Assembly (NCBI GenBank): GCA_016714045.1 | Contig: JADJNY010000005.1 | Span: forward strand, 248,001-312,000 | From: Planctomycetota bacterium | Lineage (GTDB): Bacteria; Planctomycetota; UBA1135; GCA-002686595 | Reading direction: 5' to 3' | Length of the DNA stretch: 64,000 nucleotides | Shown: in pieces, positions 34,265-45,700 of the stretch | Layout: each line of letters opens with the position of its first letter | Position numbering within the stretch: the first letter of the stretch is position 1 | Made by a program: the position numbers and the translations under genes | Notes under the pieces: model-generated | The model's input: only the letters and a program-made list of their open reading frames with translations | Databases searched by the model: none | Told to the model about the DNA's origin: nothing

Positions 34265-35164
34265 ATGTCCTCGCTCAACTATCACCATCTCCTCTACTTC
34301 CGCGCCGTGGCGCGCGAGGGCGGCGTCCTGCGCGCGAGCGAGCGCCTGCACCTGTCCGCATCGGCGATCAGCTCCCAGGTGAAACAGCTCGAACGCCGCC
34401 TCGGCACGCCGCTCCTGCGCAAGACCGGGCGCCGCGTCGAGCCCACCGAGGCCGGACGGATCGTGCTCGGGTACGCGGACGAGATCCACGGCCTCGGCAC
34501 CGAGCTCGTCGACGTCGTCCGCGGCCGTGTTCCGTCCCGCGGCGTGCGCCTGCGGGTCGGAGTCGCCGACGTCGTGCCGAAGCTCGTCGCGCGCGAGCTC
34601 TTGGAACCCGCCTTCACGCTCGCCGAGCCCGTGCAGCTCTCCGTGCGCGAAGATCGTCCCGCGTCGCTCTTCTCCGAGCTCGCGGGGCACGATCTCGACG
34701 TCGTACTCTCGGACGCCCCGTTGCCGGACGGCGCGCGACTGAAGGCGTTCAGTCACTTGCTCGGCGAGAGCGGCATCACGCTGCTCGCGGAGCGCAAGCT
34801 CGCGGAGCGACTGCGCCCGCGCTTTCCCGCGTCGCTCGAGGACGCCCCGATGCTCGTGCCGGCGCCGCACACCGCGCTCCGGCGCGCGCTGGAATCCTGG
34901 TGGGACGAGCGCGACGTCGCGCCCCGCATCGTGGGGGAGTTCGACGATAGCGCGCTCTTGAAGGCGTTCGGGCAGGCCGGCCACGGCGTCTTCGCGGTCC
35001 CCACGGTGATCGAGGATCAGGTCCGCGAGCAGCACGCCGTGAGCGTGGTCGGCCGCATCCCCGAGGTCGTCGAGCGGTTCTACGCGATCTCGCCCGAGCG
35101 CCGCATCCGCCACCCGGCCGTGCTCGCGATCACGCGACAGGCGCGGAAGACGCTCTTTCACTGA
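34265..35164 (+). CDS. nhaR: LysR-family transcriptional regulator, NhaR-like
   Basis: A 299-residue LysR-type regulator. The winged helix-turn-helix is at residues 3-62 (LNYHHLLYFRAVAREGGVLR, then LSASAISSQVKQLERRLGTP). The co-inducer domain shows NhaR-specific stretches recalled from the E. coli protein: RVGVADVVPKLVAR, ELAGHDLDVVLSDAPL, GEFDDSALLKAFGQAGHGVF, and AISPERRIRHPAVLAI. NhaR activates the sodium/proton antiporter gene in response to Na+ and alkalinity. No antiporter gene is present, and the divergent target is a ribosome-hibernation factor followed by a TerC-family gene, so the regulon may differ. AAGGAA precedes the ATG. It is followed by a bidirectional terminator. Confidence 0.85.
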   Translation: MSSLNYHHLLYFRAVAREGGVLRASERLHLSASAISSQVKQLERRLGTPLLRKTGRRVEPTEAGRIVLGYADEIHGLGTELVDVVRGRVPSRGVRLRVGVADVVPKLVARELLEPAFTLAEPVQLSVREDRPASLFSELAGHDLDVVLSDAPLPDGARLKAFSHLLGESGITLLAERKLAERLRPRFPASLEDAPMLVPAPHTALRRALESWWDERDVAPRIVGEFDDSALLKAFGQAGHGVFAVPTVIEDQVREQHAVSVVGRIPEVVERFYAISPERRIRHPAVLAITRQARKTLFH

Positions 35165-35307
35165 CCTTCGAAGCACGCGCGTGCGCTCCGTCGCGGCCCT
35201 TCCTTCGTGATCGCTCCATCCGGCGATGGCGCCCCGGTCGAAGCGCCGTCCCGCCGCACGCGCCGACGTACCGCGCCCAGTGCCGAGCCCACCGAGACGC
35301 CGGGACG

Positions 35308-35343
35308 AAACGACCGGGCCGGACCTCGCGGCCCGGCCCGTTT
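35308..35343. terminator. bidirectional terminator hairpin with AAA...TTT flanks
   Basis: Stem of AAACG (35308-35312) with CGTTT (35339-35343), a small bulge, then eight perfect pairs (35314-35321 with 35329-35336) around a seven-base loop. It is the most conventional terminator in the window and separates the convergent regulator gene from the giant exported-protein gene. Confidence 0.75.
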
Positions 35344-35395
35344 GCGTTCCGTCGTCCCTCGAGCGTCGGGCGCTCGAGCGACTCCGCGCGCGTGA

Positions 35396-38300
35396 CTAGG
35401 GGATCCAGGTCACGGCGACGCCGTTCGTGCGGTTGCTCGTCGCCGGCGGGCAGAACGCCGCCGAGGCGTTGCGGTAGAAGCACTGGTAGTACCGCGTCGC
35501 GCCGATCGGCGGGATGGCGCCGCGGATCGAGATCAGCGGGTCGCTGCCTTGCGGGAAGCTCGACGTGCTCGCGATGACGGGCTTCGTGCCCAGACGGATC
35601 ACCGAGCCGCCGACGCAACCGATCCCGTCGTCGACGATCACGGGCGGGAACGTGGCCGTGCCCTGGAAGAACACGCAGGTGGCGCCCGTCATGCTGGTCG
35701 CGTTCAAGATCAGCGTGTCGGCCGAGACCTTCGCGAGACCCGTGCCGTAGAGCAGCGCACCGGTCGTGAAGGCCGAGTTGCGGCAGCCGTGACCCGGTGC
35801 GCCGTTGTTCGCGCACGGGCAGGGGATCTGACTGCCGTCGCCGAAGCAGAAGCCGATGAGCCCTTCACACTCGTCGGGGACGCCGTTCAGGTTCACGTCC
35901 GGGCTCGTTGCGAACGTGATGTCGCACGAGTCGGGGGTGCCGTTGTTGTTGCAGTCCGGCTCTCCCTCGCACGCGTCGCCGATCGAGTCACCGTCGCAGT
36001 CGTCCTGCAGCGGGTTGGGCACCAGCGGGCAGTTGTCGCAGACGTCGCCGAAGCCGTCGCCGTCCGCGTTCGCCTGATCGGCGTTCGGGTCCGTGGGGCA
36101 ATTGTCGAAGCAGTCGGCCACGTTGTCGCCGTCCGCGTCGAAGCCCTCGTCGGTCGATGCATCGCAGTCGTTGTCGATGCCGTCGCAGAGCTCCGTGGCC
36201 GCGGGGTTGATGGCCGCGCTCGCGTCGTTGCAGTCGGTGCCGTTCGCCACGAAGCCGCTCGGGGCCGAGCACGCGAGCACCGTGATGCCCGCGTCACCGA
36301 ACCCGTCGCCGTCCGCATCGCGGTAGAACGTCAGCTGCACGCCCTCGTCGACGAACGTGTCGCAGTCGTCGTCGATGAGGTTGCACACCTCCGTCGCCGC
36401 GGGGTTGACCGCCGCGTTCGTGTCGTTGCAGTCCGTGTTGTCCGGCACGAAGCCCGAGGGCTGCGCGCAGGCGAGGACGGACGCGTTCGGGTTGCCGAAC
36501 GTGTCGCCGTCCGGGTCGGCGAAGAAGGTCAGCTGGAGGCCTTCGTCGACCGCGACGTCGCAGTCGTCGTCGATGCCGTTGCAGACTTCGGTCGCGCTCG
36601 GGTTGACGGCGGCGTTGCCGTCGTCACAGTCCGTGGCGTTCGTCACGAGGCCCGGACCGCCGCACGAGACCGAGCCCGTGCCCGCGCCGAACGTGTCGCC
36701 ATCCGCGTCCGCGTAGAACGTCGTCGGAGCCGTGAGGGCCGGGTTCGTCGGGCAGCCGTCGAAGCAGTCGGGCGTCAGGTCGCCGTCCGTGTCGACGAGC
36801 GTCTGCGACCACGTGATCGTGAAGCCCTGACCGCCGCCGGCGCCCGTGATCGTCTGCGCGCCCGACGTCGCCACGCGCACGAGGTAGGTCGTGCCCGCGG
36901 TCGCCGCGAACGTGGTCTGGGAACCCGGAGCGCACCCGACGGGGCCGTCGTTGTTGCACGTGCCCACGATCTCGTTCGACAGCGCGCCGGACGGGCAGGC
37001 GGAGTAGACGGAGAGGACCGTGTTCCACGCGCCGCACGTGTCCAGGGTGATGGGACCGTCGCAGACCGCCGTCCACGAGTACCAGACATCCCAGAGCGTG
37101 TAAGTGGGTGCGCAGGTGGCGAGCCCGACCGACGTGAGCGTCGAGTTGTCCCCCGTCGCGCCGGCGAGCGTACCCGCGAGGGATCCGCTCGTGCCCGTGA
37201 GGACCGTTGCGTTCGAGCACAGGTCGTTCGACGGAGTCGGGTCGCAGGTCACGTTCAGCGTGAACGTCCCCGTCGACGTCGCGCCGAAGCCGTGGACGAG
37301 GACGAAGTAGTCCTGTCCGCCGTTCGCCTGCCACGCGACCTTGGAGTGGAACGGAGTGCCCTGCGCGTCGTCGTTGACGGTGACGCAGGTGAGCGCACCG
37401 CACGCGCCCGTGAACACGGTGAGCGACGTGTCGTAGGCGGCCGTCGCCGTGTCCGCGTACACCGTCTGGCTCGACGGGACGTTCACGCGGTACCAGACGC
37501 CGGGCGAGTCGACGACCAGGTTCTGACCCGACTCACCGCCGCCGGGGCCGGTGCACGAGGAGCCGCCGATCGGCGCGAGCTCGTTCGTGGCCCCGACCGT
37601 CGTGCCCGCGGTCTGCGACGGGCAAGCGACGCTCAGCGCGCCGCAGCAGTTGTCGTTGAACGCGGTGACGATGCGCAGGACGAACGCGCCGCCCGAACCG
37701 AGGCCCTTGTCGGACACGCGCACGCGCCACGTGCCCGCCGCGAGCGTGACCGGACCGATCGACGACGCCGGAGCGGTCGCGAAGCAGCCGGTCCCGTCGT
37801 CGTTGCACGCGGTCTCTGCCGCGCCGCACGCGCTGTAGAGCGTGAGCACGGTGTCGATCGTCGAACCGAGCGTGTCGAGCTCGAGCGTCGTCGCGGAGGC
37901 CAGGGTGAACTGGTACCAGACGTCGCGCCCCGCGGGATCGCAGCTCGAGCTGGCATCGTTCGTCGCGTTCTGCGTCGAGCCGTTCGTCGTCGACGGAACG
38001 GCGACGACGGTCGCCGCACCGCAGGCGTCGTTGGCCGGCGGTTCGGCGAGACGAGCGCGCAGCTCGTACCCGATGCTCAGGCCGCCCACGGCTTCACCGC
38101 CGAAGGTCCCGGCGTTCCCGTTGACCGCGAGCACGCGCAGGGCGTAGCTCGTTCCGGCCGTGACGGCGAAGGTGAGCGTGCCCGTCGAGCACCGCGCGAC
38201 GATGCCCGTCGTGGTGCGGACGGTCGACGGACACACGCCGCCGGGCGAGAGCTCGTGGAGCTCGCAGAGCGCCCCGACCTGCGTCTTCAGCGTGACGGAG

Positions 38301-39748
38301 AGCGTGTCCGTGACCGACGCCGTGAAGCGGTACCAGTCCGAGTCGCGCTGGTTGCCGTACCCGCGCGCTTGACCGCGCACCGCGGCCTGCGCCGCCGGGT
38401 ACACCGGGACGGTCAGCGGAGTGAACAGGTTCGGCGAGCTGCCGCACCCGTCGTTCGTCGCGAGGCCGTAGGCGGCCTCGGTCTCGAGCTTGGGCAGGAG
38501 CAGGTCGACGGCGCAGATCGTCGTCGGCGCGGCGCCCGTGCACGGCGTGCCGCCGTCGGTGATCGCGAGGGTCGTCGCGAGCGTCGAGGCGGAGGGGGAG
38601 AACGTCGCCACCCAGACGTAGTAGGTCGCGCCCGAGACCGAGCACCACGCCGCCGAACCCGCGGAGCCCGTGCACGCGGGACCGGCATCGTCGCCTTGCG
38701 CGACGACCGAGAGCCCGTCGCACGTGCCCGTGAGCACTTCGATCACGGTGTCCGTCGTCGAAGCGCACAACGAGGCGGTCATCGTGTTGCCCGTGCCCGT
38801 GACGCGGTACCAGACGCCGCGCTTGCTGGTCATCGCGGCCGCGGTGGGGGTGGTGCCGAGCGCCACGAACGGGTTCGACTCGACCGTGGCGCCGGTGAGC
38901 GCGACCGGAGCGCTCGCCGGGAACGGTCCCGGGATGAGCGTCGCCGTCGCGCAATTGTCGTTGTCGGGCGCGGTGCTCGGCGTGACGAGCACGCCACAGA
39001 GGCTCGCGCCGCTCTGCGCGCCGTTCGTGTACGTGACGGGGAGGTGGAAGCTGCCTGCCGCCACCGCGCCGATCACGACGTTCGCGCAGTAGACGCCGTC
39101 GCCCGCGGCCTGGTCCGGCGCGACGCCGTCGTCGAGCAGCGTCACGCTGGCCGGACCACCGATCGCCGTCGCGTTCGCGACGAGGGTCGCGCCGAGCAGC
39201 TCGCTCGCCGTCCCGCAGGCGTACACGGTCGCCGTCAGGCGCAGCGTGTTGCCCGGCTCGCCGATGTACGGCTCCGCGTAGGCCGCGCCCGTGATGCCGT
39301 TCGCCGCGGCCACCGTCGTGTTGCGCGGCTGGGGCGCGCCCACGGCGAAGTCGGCGTTGTTGTCGTTCGAGTCCTGACCGCCGCAACCCAGGCGGACGAG
39401 CGCCGTGTGCGTCGTCAGCGCGGGAGCGTTGTCCCCCGTGACGCCGCCCGCCTGCGGCTCGCGCGCGTTCGCGGTCGTGCCGTAGCCGACGAAGTCGACC
39501 ACCGAAACGCCCGTCGGGTTCGCACCGGTCAGCGCGGTCGTCGAACTGCACAGCGCGATCTTGCCGTCGGACGTGCCGAGGTCGATCGTGCCCGTCGCGT
39601 CCGGAGTCGGCAGGTTGATCGCCTGGCCCGCGACGAGCGTCGTCGTCGCGGCCTGCTGGACGAGCAGGTACTGGCCCGGGGCGAGGTTCGCCGCCGGGAG
39701 GTTCGTCACGGACCACGTGCCGGTGCCCGTGGCGGCGAGGAACTGCAC
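35396..39748 (-). CDS. C-terminal third of the giant exported protein (PPC-like, MopE-like, TSP3, Cys-rich module)
   Basis: This open frame of about 1,450 codons continues, in the same frame, the 39752-47900 segment after a single TGA at 39752-39754. It begins inside a lamin-tail domain (SVQFLAATGTGTWSVTNLPA). Four pre-peptidase-like beta units then start with Asn-Asp-x-Cys (e.g. NDACGAATVVAVPS) and contain VWYxF/VxxxT strands and Cys pairs. Three MopE-type metal-binding repeats follow (FYADADGDTFG ... ATEVCNGIDDDCDVAVDEG), then thrombospondin type-3 loops (DADGDNVADCFDNCPTDPN). The shared Cys-rich module ends it (FCFGDGSQIPCPCANNGAPG, RYYQCFYRN, AVTWIP). MopE units bind copper or calcium in known proteins. 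The residues in each Asp-rich loop are intact. Whether this segment is translated alone depends on the TGA. Confidence 0.85.
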   Translation of the reverse strand: MQFLAATGTGTWSVTNLPAANLAPGQYLLVQQAATTTLVAGQAINLPTPDATGTIDLGTSDGKIALCSSTTALTGANPTGVSVVDFVGYGTTANAREPQAGGVTGDNAPALTTHTALVRLGCGGQDSNDNNADFAVGAPQPRNTTVAAANGITGAAYAEPYIGEPGNTLRLTATVYACGTASELLGATLVANATAIGGPASVTLLDDGVAPDQAAGDGVYCANVVIGAVAAGSFHLPVTYTNGAQSGASLCGVLVTPSTAPDNDNCATATLIPGPFPASAPVALTGATVESNPFVALGTTPTAAAMTSKRGVWYRVTGTGNTMTASLCASTTDTVIEVLTGTCDGLSVVAQGDDAGPACTGSAGSAAWCSVSGATYYVWVATFSPSASTLATTLAITDGGTPCTGAAPTTICAVDLLLPKLETEAAYGLATNDGCGSSPNLFTPLTVPVYPAAQAAVRGQARGYGNQRDSDWYRFTASVTDTLSVTLKTQVGALCELHELSPGGVCPSTVRTTTGIVARCSTGTLTFAVTAGTSYALRVLAVNGNAGTFGGEAVGGLSIGYELRARLAEPPANDACGAATVVAVPSTTNGSTQNATNDASSSCDPAGRDVWYQFTLASATTLELDTLGSTIDTVLTLYSACGAAETACNDDGTGCFATAPASSIGPVTLAAGTWRVRVSDKGLGSGGAFVLRIVTAFNDNCCGALSVACPSQTAGTTVGATNELAPIGGSSCTGPGGGESGQNLVVDSPGVWYRVNVPSSQTVYADTATAAYDTSLTVFTGACGALTCVTVNDDAQGTPFHSKVAWQANGGQDYFVLVHGFGATSTGTFTLNVTCDPTPSNDLCSNATVLTGTSGSLAGTLAGATGDNSTLTSVGLATCAPTYTLWDVWYSWTAVCDGPITLDTCGAWNTVLSVYSACPSGALSNEIVGTCNNDGPVGCAPGSQTTFAATAGTTYLVRVATSGAQTITGAGGGQGFTITWSQTLVDTDGDLTPDCFDGCPTNPALTAPTTFYADADGDTFGAGTGSVSCGGPGLVTNATDCDDGNAAVNPSATEVCNGIDDDCDVAVDEGLQLTFFADPDGDTFGNPNASVLACAQPSGFVPDNTDCNDTNAAVNPAATEVCNLIDDDCDTFVDEGVQLTFYRDADGDGFGDAGITVLACSAPSGFVANGTDCNDASAAINPAATELCDGIDNDCDASTDEGFDADGDNVADCFDNCPTDPNADQANADGDGFGDVCDNCPLVPNPLQDDCDGDSIGDACEGEPDCNNNGTPDSCDITFATSPDVNLNGVPDECEGLIGFCFGDGSQIPCPCANNGAPGHGCRNSAFTTGALLYGTGLAKVSADTLILNATSMTGATCVFFQGTATFPPVIVDDGIGCVGGSVIRLGTKPVIASTSSFPQGSDPLISIRGAIPPIGATRYYQCFYRNASAAFCPPATSNRTNGVAVTWIP

Positions 39749-39751
39749 CGA

Positions 39752-42700
39752 TCAGCCCGTGAGGTTCTGGGAGAGCGTGCCGCCGTTGTGAAGCTCGATG
39801 AAGTCCTGGCGGTACACGGTGCCCGTGTTGCCGCCGCCGCCGTAGACCTGGCTGATGCGCACCTGCGGCGAGCCCACCGTCACGGTGTGGCTGCACGTCG
39901 TGGAGTTGCCGCAGCCGTCCGTCGCCGTCCAGACGACGGTCGTCGTGCCGACCGGGTACGTGCCCGAGGCGTTGCTCGTCCCGTTGAACGAGTTCGTGAG
40001 CGTGATCGGACCGGGGCAGTCGTCGGAGACCGTCGGCGCCGGCACCGTCACCGCGGTCGGCACGGTCGAGATCACGGTGCTGTTCGACGGGCACGTGAGC
40101 GAAGGCGGCGTGCCGTCGATGCGCGTGGTGTAGACGGCCGAGGCCGAGTTCCCGGCGCCGTCCGTGTAGGTCACGGTGACGATCGCGGAACACGTGCCGA
40201 CCGTGGTGACCGTCGGTGCGCCGGGGATTCCGGTGCACGCGTCGGTCGCGCTCGTGGCGAGGAGCGCCGCGACGCTCGCGGTCGAGGCCGACGAGTAGCA
40301 GCTCGCGATCGAGCCCGGCGTCACCGTCGGGGGTGTCGTGTCGAGCGCCGTGAAGCTCGTCGTGCACGTCGCGACGTTCCCGCCGACGTCCGTCACCGTG
40401 ACGAGCACGGGATGGGTCCCGAGACCGACCAGCGTGCCGGCGACCGGCGACTGCACGATCGAGAAGCCGCAGTTGTCCGAGGCGGCCGTCCCGGCCGTGA
40501 AGTCGGGCACGGGCGCGAGGCAGCTCGCGTTGACCGAGCCGGACTGCGCCGGTGCGCAGCTCGTGATCACGGGCGGCGTGGAGTCGATCCCGTTGAGCAC
40601 CGTCGCGGAGGTCGACGCCGTCGAGCCGTTCGCGTCGGTCACCGTCACGGAATAGGTGCCAGCGAGGAGACCGGCGAGGTCCTCCGTCGTCGCCCCGTTC
40701 GACCACAGGAAGGCGTAGGGCGGGGTTCCGCCGCTCGGCGTGACGTCGATTGCTCCGTCCGACCCGCCGGGGCAGGTCGTGTTCGTCACGGTCGTGACGG
40801 TCACGAACACCGGCGTGCCCGTGCACGACGTGATCACCGGCTGGAAGCCCGGCGTGCCCGGAGCGATGTCCGTGCCGGAGACGAGCCACGGCGAGTAGAG
40901 GACGATGCCCGAGATCTGCGGAGCGATCGCGCCGCTCGCCGGCGAGCCGAACCAGTTGCATTCCGCGTGCACGGACCGCGTCGGGTCCTGGTTGTCGATC
41001 GCGAAGCCGGCCGAGCCGGTGATGCTGCTGTCGTGGACCTCGAGCTGGTCGTCACCGGTCGTGCCCACGGCCGCGATGCCCGTGCCGCAGCCGGAGATGT
41101 CGGCGTTCGTGACGGTCACCATGACGGTCGCGCCGTTCGTGTTCGACGCGGAGTCCTCGACGAGGACGCCCTCGAGCGCCGCACCGACGATGGTCACCTC
41201 GTGCAGGAGGTACGTGCTCGCGAGCGCGTCCCCAAAGTTGTCGAAGTTCGTGGCGACGATGCCCTGCTGTCCGCCGGTCACCGTGCCGCCTTCCACGCTG
41301 ACGGTGCCCGTGGTCGGGCAGTTCCACAGCGTGTACCCGCGCTCGTAGTCGGTGATCGAGTTGCCGGAGATGGAGAGCGAGACGGCGCTCTGCATGCTCC
41401 AGACCTCGATCCCGTTGCTGCCTGCCCCGCTGGGCGACAGATTCGAGAGCAGGTTGTCGTGCACCTGCCACGTCGAGGCACCCGAGTAGTGCAGGTTGAC
41501 GAGGATGCCGCCGACGTCGGAGTAGGTCGCGTCACCCGCGATCACCTGCGTCGCCGACGTGATCACGTTGTTCGAGATCGTCGCCGCCGCGCCGGGCGGC
41601 TTCGGCTGGTAGAAGTTGTTCGTCTGCACGCCGCGCCACGCGTTGACGATGCAGTTGTCCTCGATCGCCGCGTAGTAGTCGTCGTAGACGAGGACGCCCG
41701 CCCAGTAGGGGACGTTGTCGATCCGGTTGTTCCGGACCTGGCCCGCCTTGGCCGTGCTCCCCGTGGAGCCGAGCGCGACACCGAACTGGAAGATGTTCCG
41801 GACGATGCTGTTCTGGACGACGAGGCCGTCCGTCGGCATCAGATCCTGCGTGTAGACACCGATGTCGACGTCGGGGTTCGCGCCGTTCGCGGTGAACGGC
41901 GACGTGAGCACGGGGTTGTCCCCGTCGAGCTCGACGCCGTCGATCGTGACGTCGGGCGCGCTGACGACGACGAAGAGCGTCGTCCCCGCGAGCGTCGCCG
42001 TCCCGCTGTCGGGCCGGATCACGCTCTCCTGAGAGCGGGAGCCCGAGCACGGATCGACGCCCGCGTTCGCGCCGAGGAGCGAGAGCGACTTGTCGAGCTC
42101 CGGCTTCTCGAGGAACGTCCCCGGCTGCAGATGGACCACGCGCGCGCCGCCCGTGAGGGCGCCGTCGGCGAGGAGCGCGATCGCCTCTTCGATGCGACCG
42201 CTCGAGCCGACCTGGGCGAGCTCGTCGCTGGCGGTGAGAGAGGAGCGATCGCCCTGGAAGCCGTGGATGCCGAAGCCGGAGCTGACGTCGGTGTCGAGGC
42301 CGGAGTCGAGGAGCGGCGTGAGGTCGAAGTTGGCCGAAGCCGGACCCGCGACGTCGGGTTGTCCGCCCGGCGCGACGGCGGAGCCGCCGAAGGCGAGCGG
42401 GATCTGCGCGGCGTAGCCCGGCTCGGCCGAGTTCGCGTTCGTGATCACGGGGTTGGAGGTGCCGAGCCAGTTGGCGCCGAAGTCCTTGAGGTTCGTGCCG
42501 GGCGCGGGGAGCGCTCCACCGGCCTGACGATCGACGATCTGGCCGTACCAGTTGCCGGCGATCGAGTTGCCGGAGAAGACGCCGTTGAGCGCGGTCTGCG
42601 GCGGCGAGTTCGTGCCGCTGCTCGCGTCGAGGAACAGCACGCCGACGGTCCAGTTGTCCGTGATCTGGTTCTCGACCACGGTCAGGTTGTCGGTGACGTT

Positions 42701-45700
42701 GCGCATCAAGAGCCCGGTGCGGTTGAAGTCGAGCACGTTGTTGCGCACGACGCAGCCGCTGGTGTTGTTGATGTCGATGGCGGTGCGGTTGCCGGTCAGG
42801 GTGCAGTTCTGCACCGTGCCCGCGTTGCCGCCGGCGATCGAGACGCCGGCCGAGTTGAGCGCGAGGTTCCACTGCGCGACGTTGTTGCCCTCGCGCGTGA
42901 TCGTGAAGCCGTCGAGCAGGATGCCCGGCGCGCCGAACGCGAAGGTCGAGCCCGAGCCGCCGATCGGACCGCTGACGACCGAGAGGCCCGCGCCCGCGCC
43001 GAGCACGGACAAGGTCCTCGTGATCGAGACGTCCTCGTCGTACGCGCCCGCGGCCACGTTCACCGTGCCGAGGGACGGGACGGCGTCGATGGCGCCCTGG
43101 ATCGTCGCGAACGCGTCACAGCCGATCGTGTGGAGCGGTCCTCCGCCGCCGAACGGGAACGCGACGGTGGTGCCGGGGAGCGCCCCGACGTAGTCGTCGT
43201 CGACGTAGACCACGCTCGGCGTCGAACCGATCGTGAGCGCGGCACTCGCCGACGCCGGCGTCGCACAGGGCGCCGTCGCAGCCGCCGTCAGCGTGAGCGA
43301 GACGGAGCCCGCGGAGACGTCGGCGAGGCTCGGCGTGTACGTGGTGCTCGCGGCGGCGGCGTTCGCGAACGTGCCGGAGCCGCTGGTACTCCAGAGGCCC
43401 GCGCTCGCCGCGCTCACGGAGCCCGCGATCGAGACGGGCACCTGGTTGCACGTCGTGTACGGCCCGCCCGCGTTCGCGGTCGGCGGCGCCTGCACGGTCA
43501 CCGTGACGCTCGCGCACGCGCTCGAGCCGCACGCGTTCGTCCAGCGCGCGAAGTACGTCGTGTCCACGGTCGGAGCGGGAAGCACGAGCGGATCACCCGT
43601 GCCCACCGGCGTTCCGCCGCACGCGCCCGTGAACCACTCGAGCGTCGCGCCCGAGCCGCCGACGGCCGAGAGGGAGATCGTCCCGCCCACGCCGAAGCAC
43701 ACCACCGCGGGGCTGGACGCCGCGCTCGTCGGCGCGATCGGCAGCGGGGAGACGCTCAGCGCGACCGCGGTGCTCGTCAGCGAGCCGCACGCGTTCGTGA
43801 CGACGACGTCGTAGTTGCCGGCGTCACCGAGTCCGACGGTGGGGATCGAGTAGGAGGGCGAGTTGGCGCCCAGGATGGGCGTGCCGTCGTGGCGCCACTG
43901 GTACGTGAGCACTGGCGCGCCGCCCGCGGAGACCGTGAACGCGAAGGGCTGGCCTTCGCAGACCGTGCCGCCCGAAGGCTGCGTCAGGAAGAAGACGTCG
44001 TCGAACGTGACGTCGCCGAGCCCGACGAAGTCGTTCGCGTCCGCGACGCACGCTTCCTTCTGCACGAGCGTCGACGCGCCGCCGAACACGGTCGTGCAGT
44101 CGGCGTACGCGCCGCCCGAGCGGAACATCGCGAGACCGACGTAGCCCGTGCCCTGGCAGGGGAAGATCGTGTTGCCGAGCGGGACCGGCGGCCCGACGTG
44201 ATCGAGGACCATCCCCGAGACCGCGAAGCTGCTGAACGGCGCGTTGGTCGAGACCATCCCGGACAGGTCGAGGTCGTTGAACGACAGGCCGGAGAGGTCG
44301 GAGTAGAGCTGGACGTAGACGCCCGGGCGGTTCGTGCTGCCCGAGACCGTCACGTTGTCGAACACGACGGCGCCGAGCGGCGACCACGTGCCGGGCGCGG
44401 CGTCGTTGCCGAGGCCGCGGAACTGGATCGGCACGCGCGTCGGCCCGCTCAGCACGAGGTTTTTCAGGTCGGCCGAGCCGTTGAAGCCGAAGTAGCTCAG
44501 GTGGCCGGTGCCGGCGAGCGACGGGCTGCCGTTGTTCGCGAACGTGGTGCCGTCGAAGTCGATGTCGTCACCGAAGCAGGTCGCCGACGGAATCGGGTTG
44601 AACGAGAAGCCCATGAAGCCGTTCGAGCTGATCTCGCCGCCCGTGACGTGGACGCCGGTCGTCGAGCTCGTCGCCGAAGCGACGCGCAGACCCGCGTTCG
44701 CGTGCTGCGACAGGACGCAGCCGTCGAGCTCGACGTCCGCGACCGTGCCGCCGGGCACGCCGAAGTGCACGCCGTTCGTCGCGCCGAGGCACGTGACGCT
44801 GTCGAAGCGGAGGAAGCTGCTCGAGGCGCTCGTGACGAAGATGCCGTCGCTGCCGCCCGTCGCGCGCAGTCCGCGCAGGACGAGGCGCTGTGCCGCGCTC
44901 GCGCCGGAGGCTCCGAGCGCGAACACCGGAGCGCTGCCGCTCGCCGCCTGGACGATCGTGTGCAGCGCGGGGTTCGCGGCGCCCGAGCCGCCCGAGCCCG
45001 CGCCCTCGATCGTGCAGCGCTTCGTGACGGTCACGTTCTCGACGAACGTGCCGGCCTGAACGTGCACCGTGCCGCCGACGGCGACGAGGTCGTGCGCTTC
45101 CTGGATGCGGCCGGTGGTGCCGACCTGCGCGAGCTCGTCGCTGGCGGTGAGAGAGGAGCGATCACCCTGGAAGCCGTGGGTGCCGAAGCCAGAGCTGACG
45201 TCGGTGTCGAGGCCGGAGTCGAGGAGCGGCGTGAGGTCGAAGTTGGCCGAAGCCGGACCCGCGACGTCGGGTTGTCCGCCCGGCGCGACGGCGGAGCCGC
45301 CGTAGGCGAGCGGGATCTGCGCGGCGTACCCCGGCTCGGCCGAGTTCGCGCTCGTGATCACGGGGTTGGAGGTGCCGAGCCAGTTGGCGCCGAAGTCCTT
45401 GAGGTTCGTGCCGGGCGCGGGGAGCGCTCCACCGGCCTGACGATCGACGATCTGGCCGTACCAGTTGCCGGCGATCGAGTTGCCGGAGAAGACGCCGTTG
45501 AGCGCGGTCTGCGGCGGCGAGTTCGTGCCACCGCTCGCGTCGAGGAACAGCACGCCGACGGTCCAGTTGTCCGTGATCTGGTTCTCGACCACGGTCAGGT
45601 TGTCGGTGACGTTGCGCATCAAGAGCCCGGTGCGGTTGAAGTCGAGCACGTTGTTGCGCACGACGCAGCCGCTGGTGTTGTTGATGTCGATGGCGGTGCG

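Noticed and set aside
39752..39754. Selenocysteine or reassigned TGA in the giant gene
   Set aside because: No hairpin-like SECIS was seen right after the codon, the domain expects Trp rather than Cys, and TGA serves as a stop for other genes in the window.
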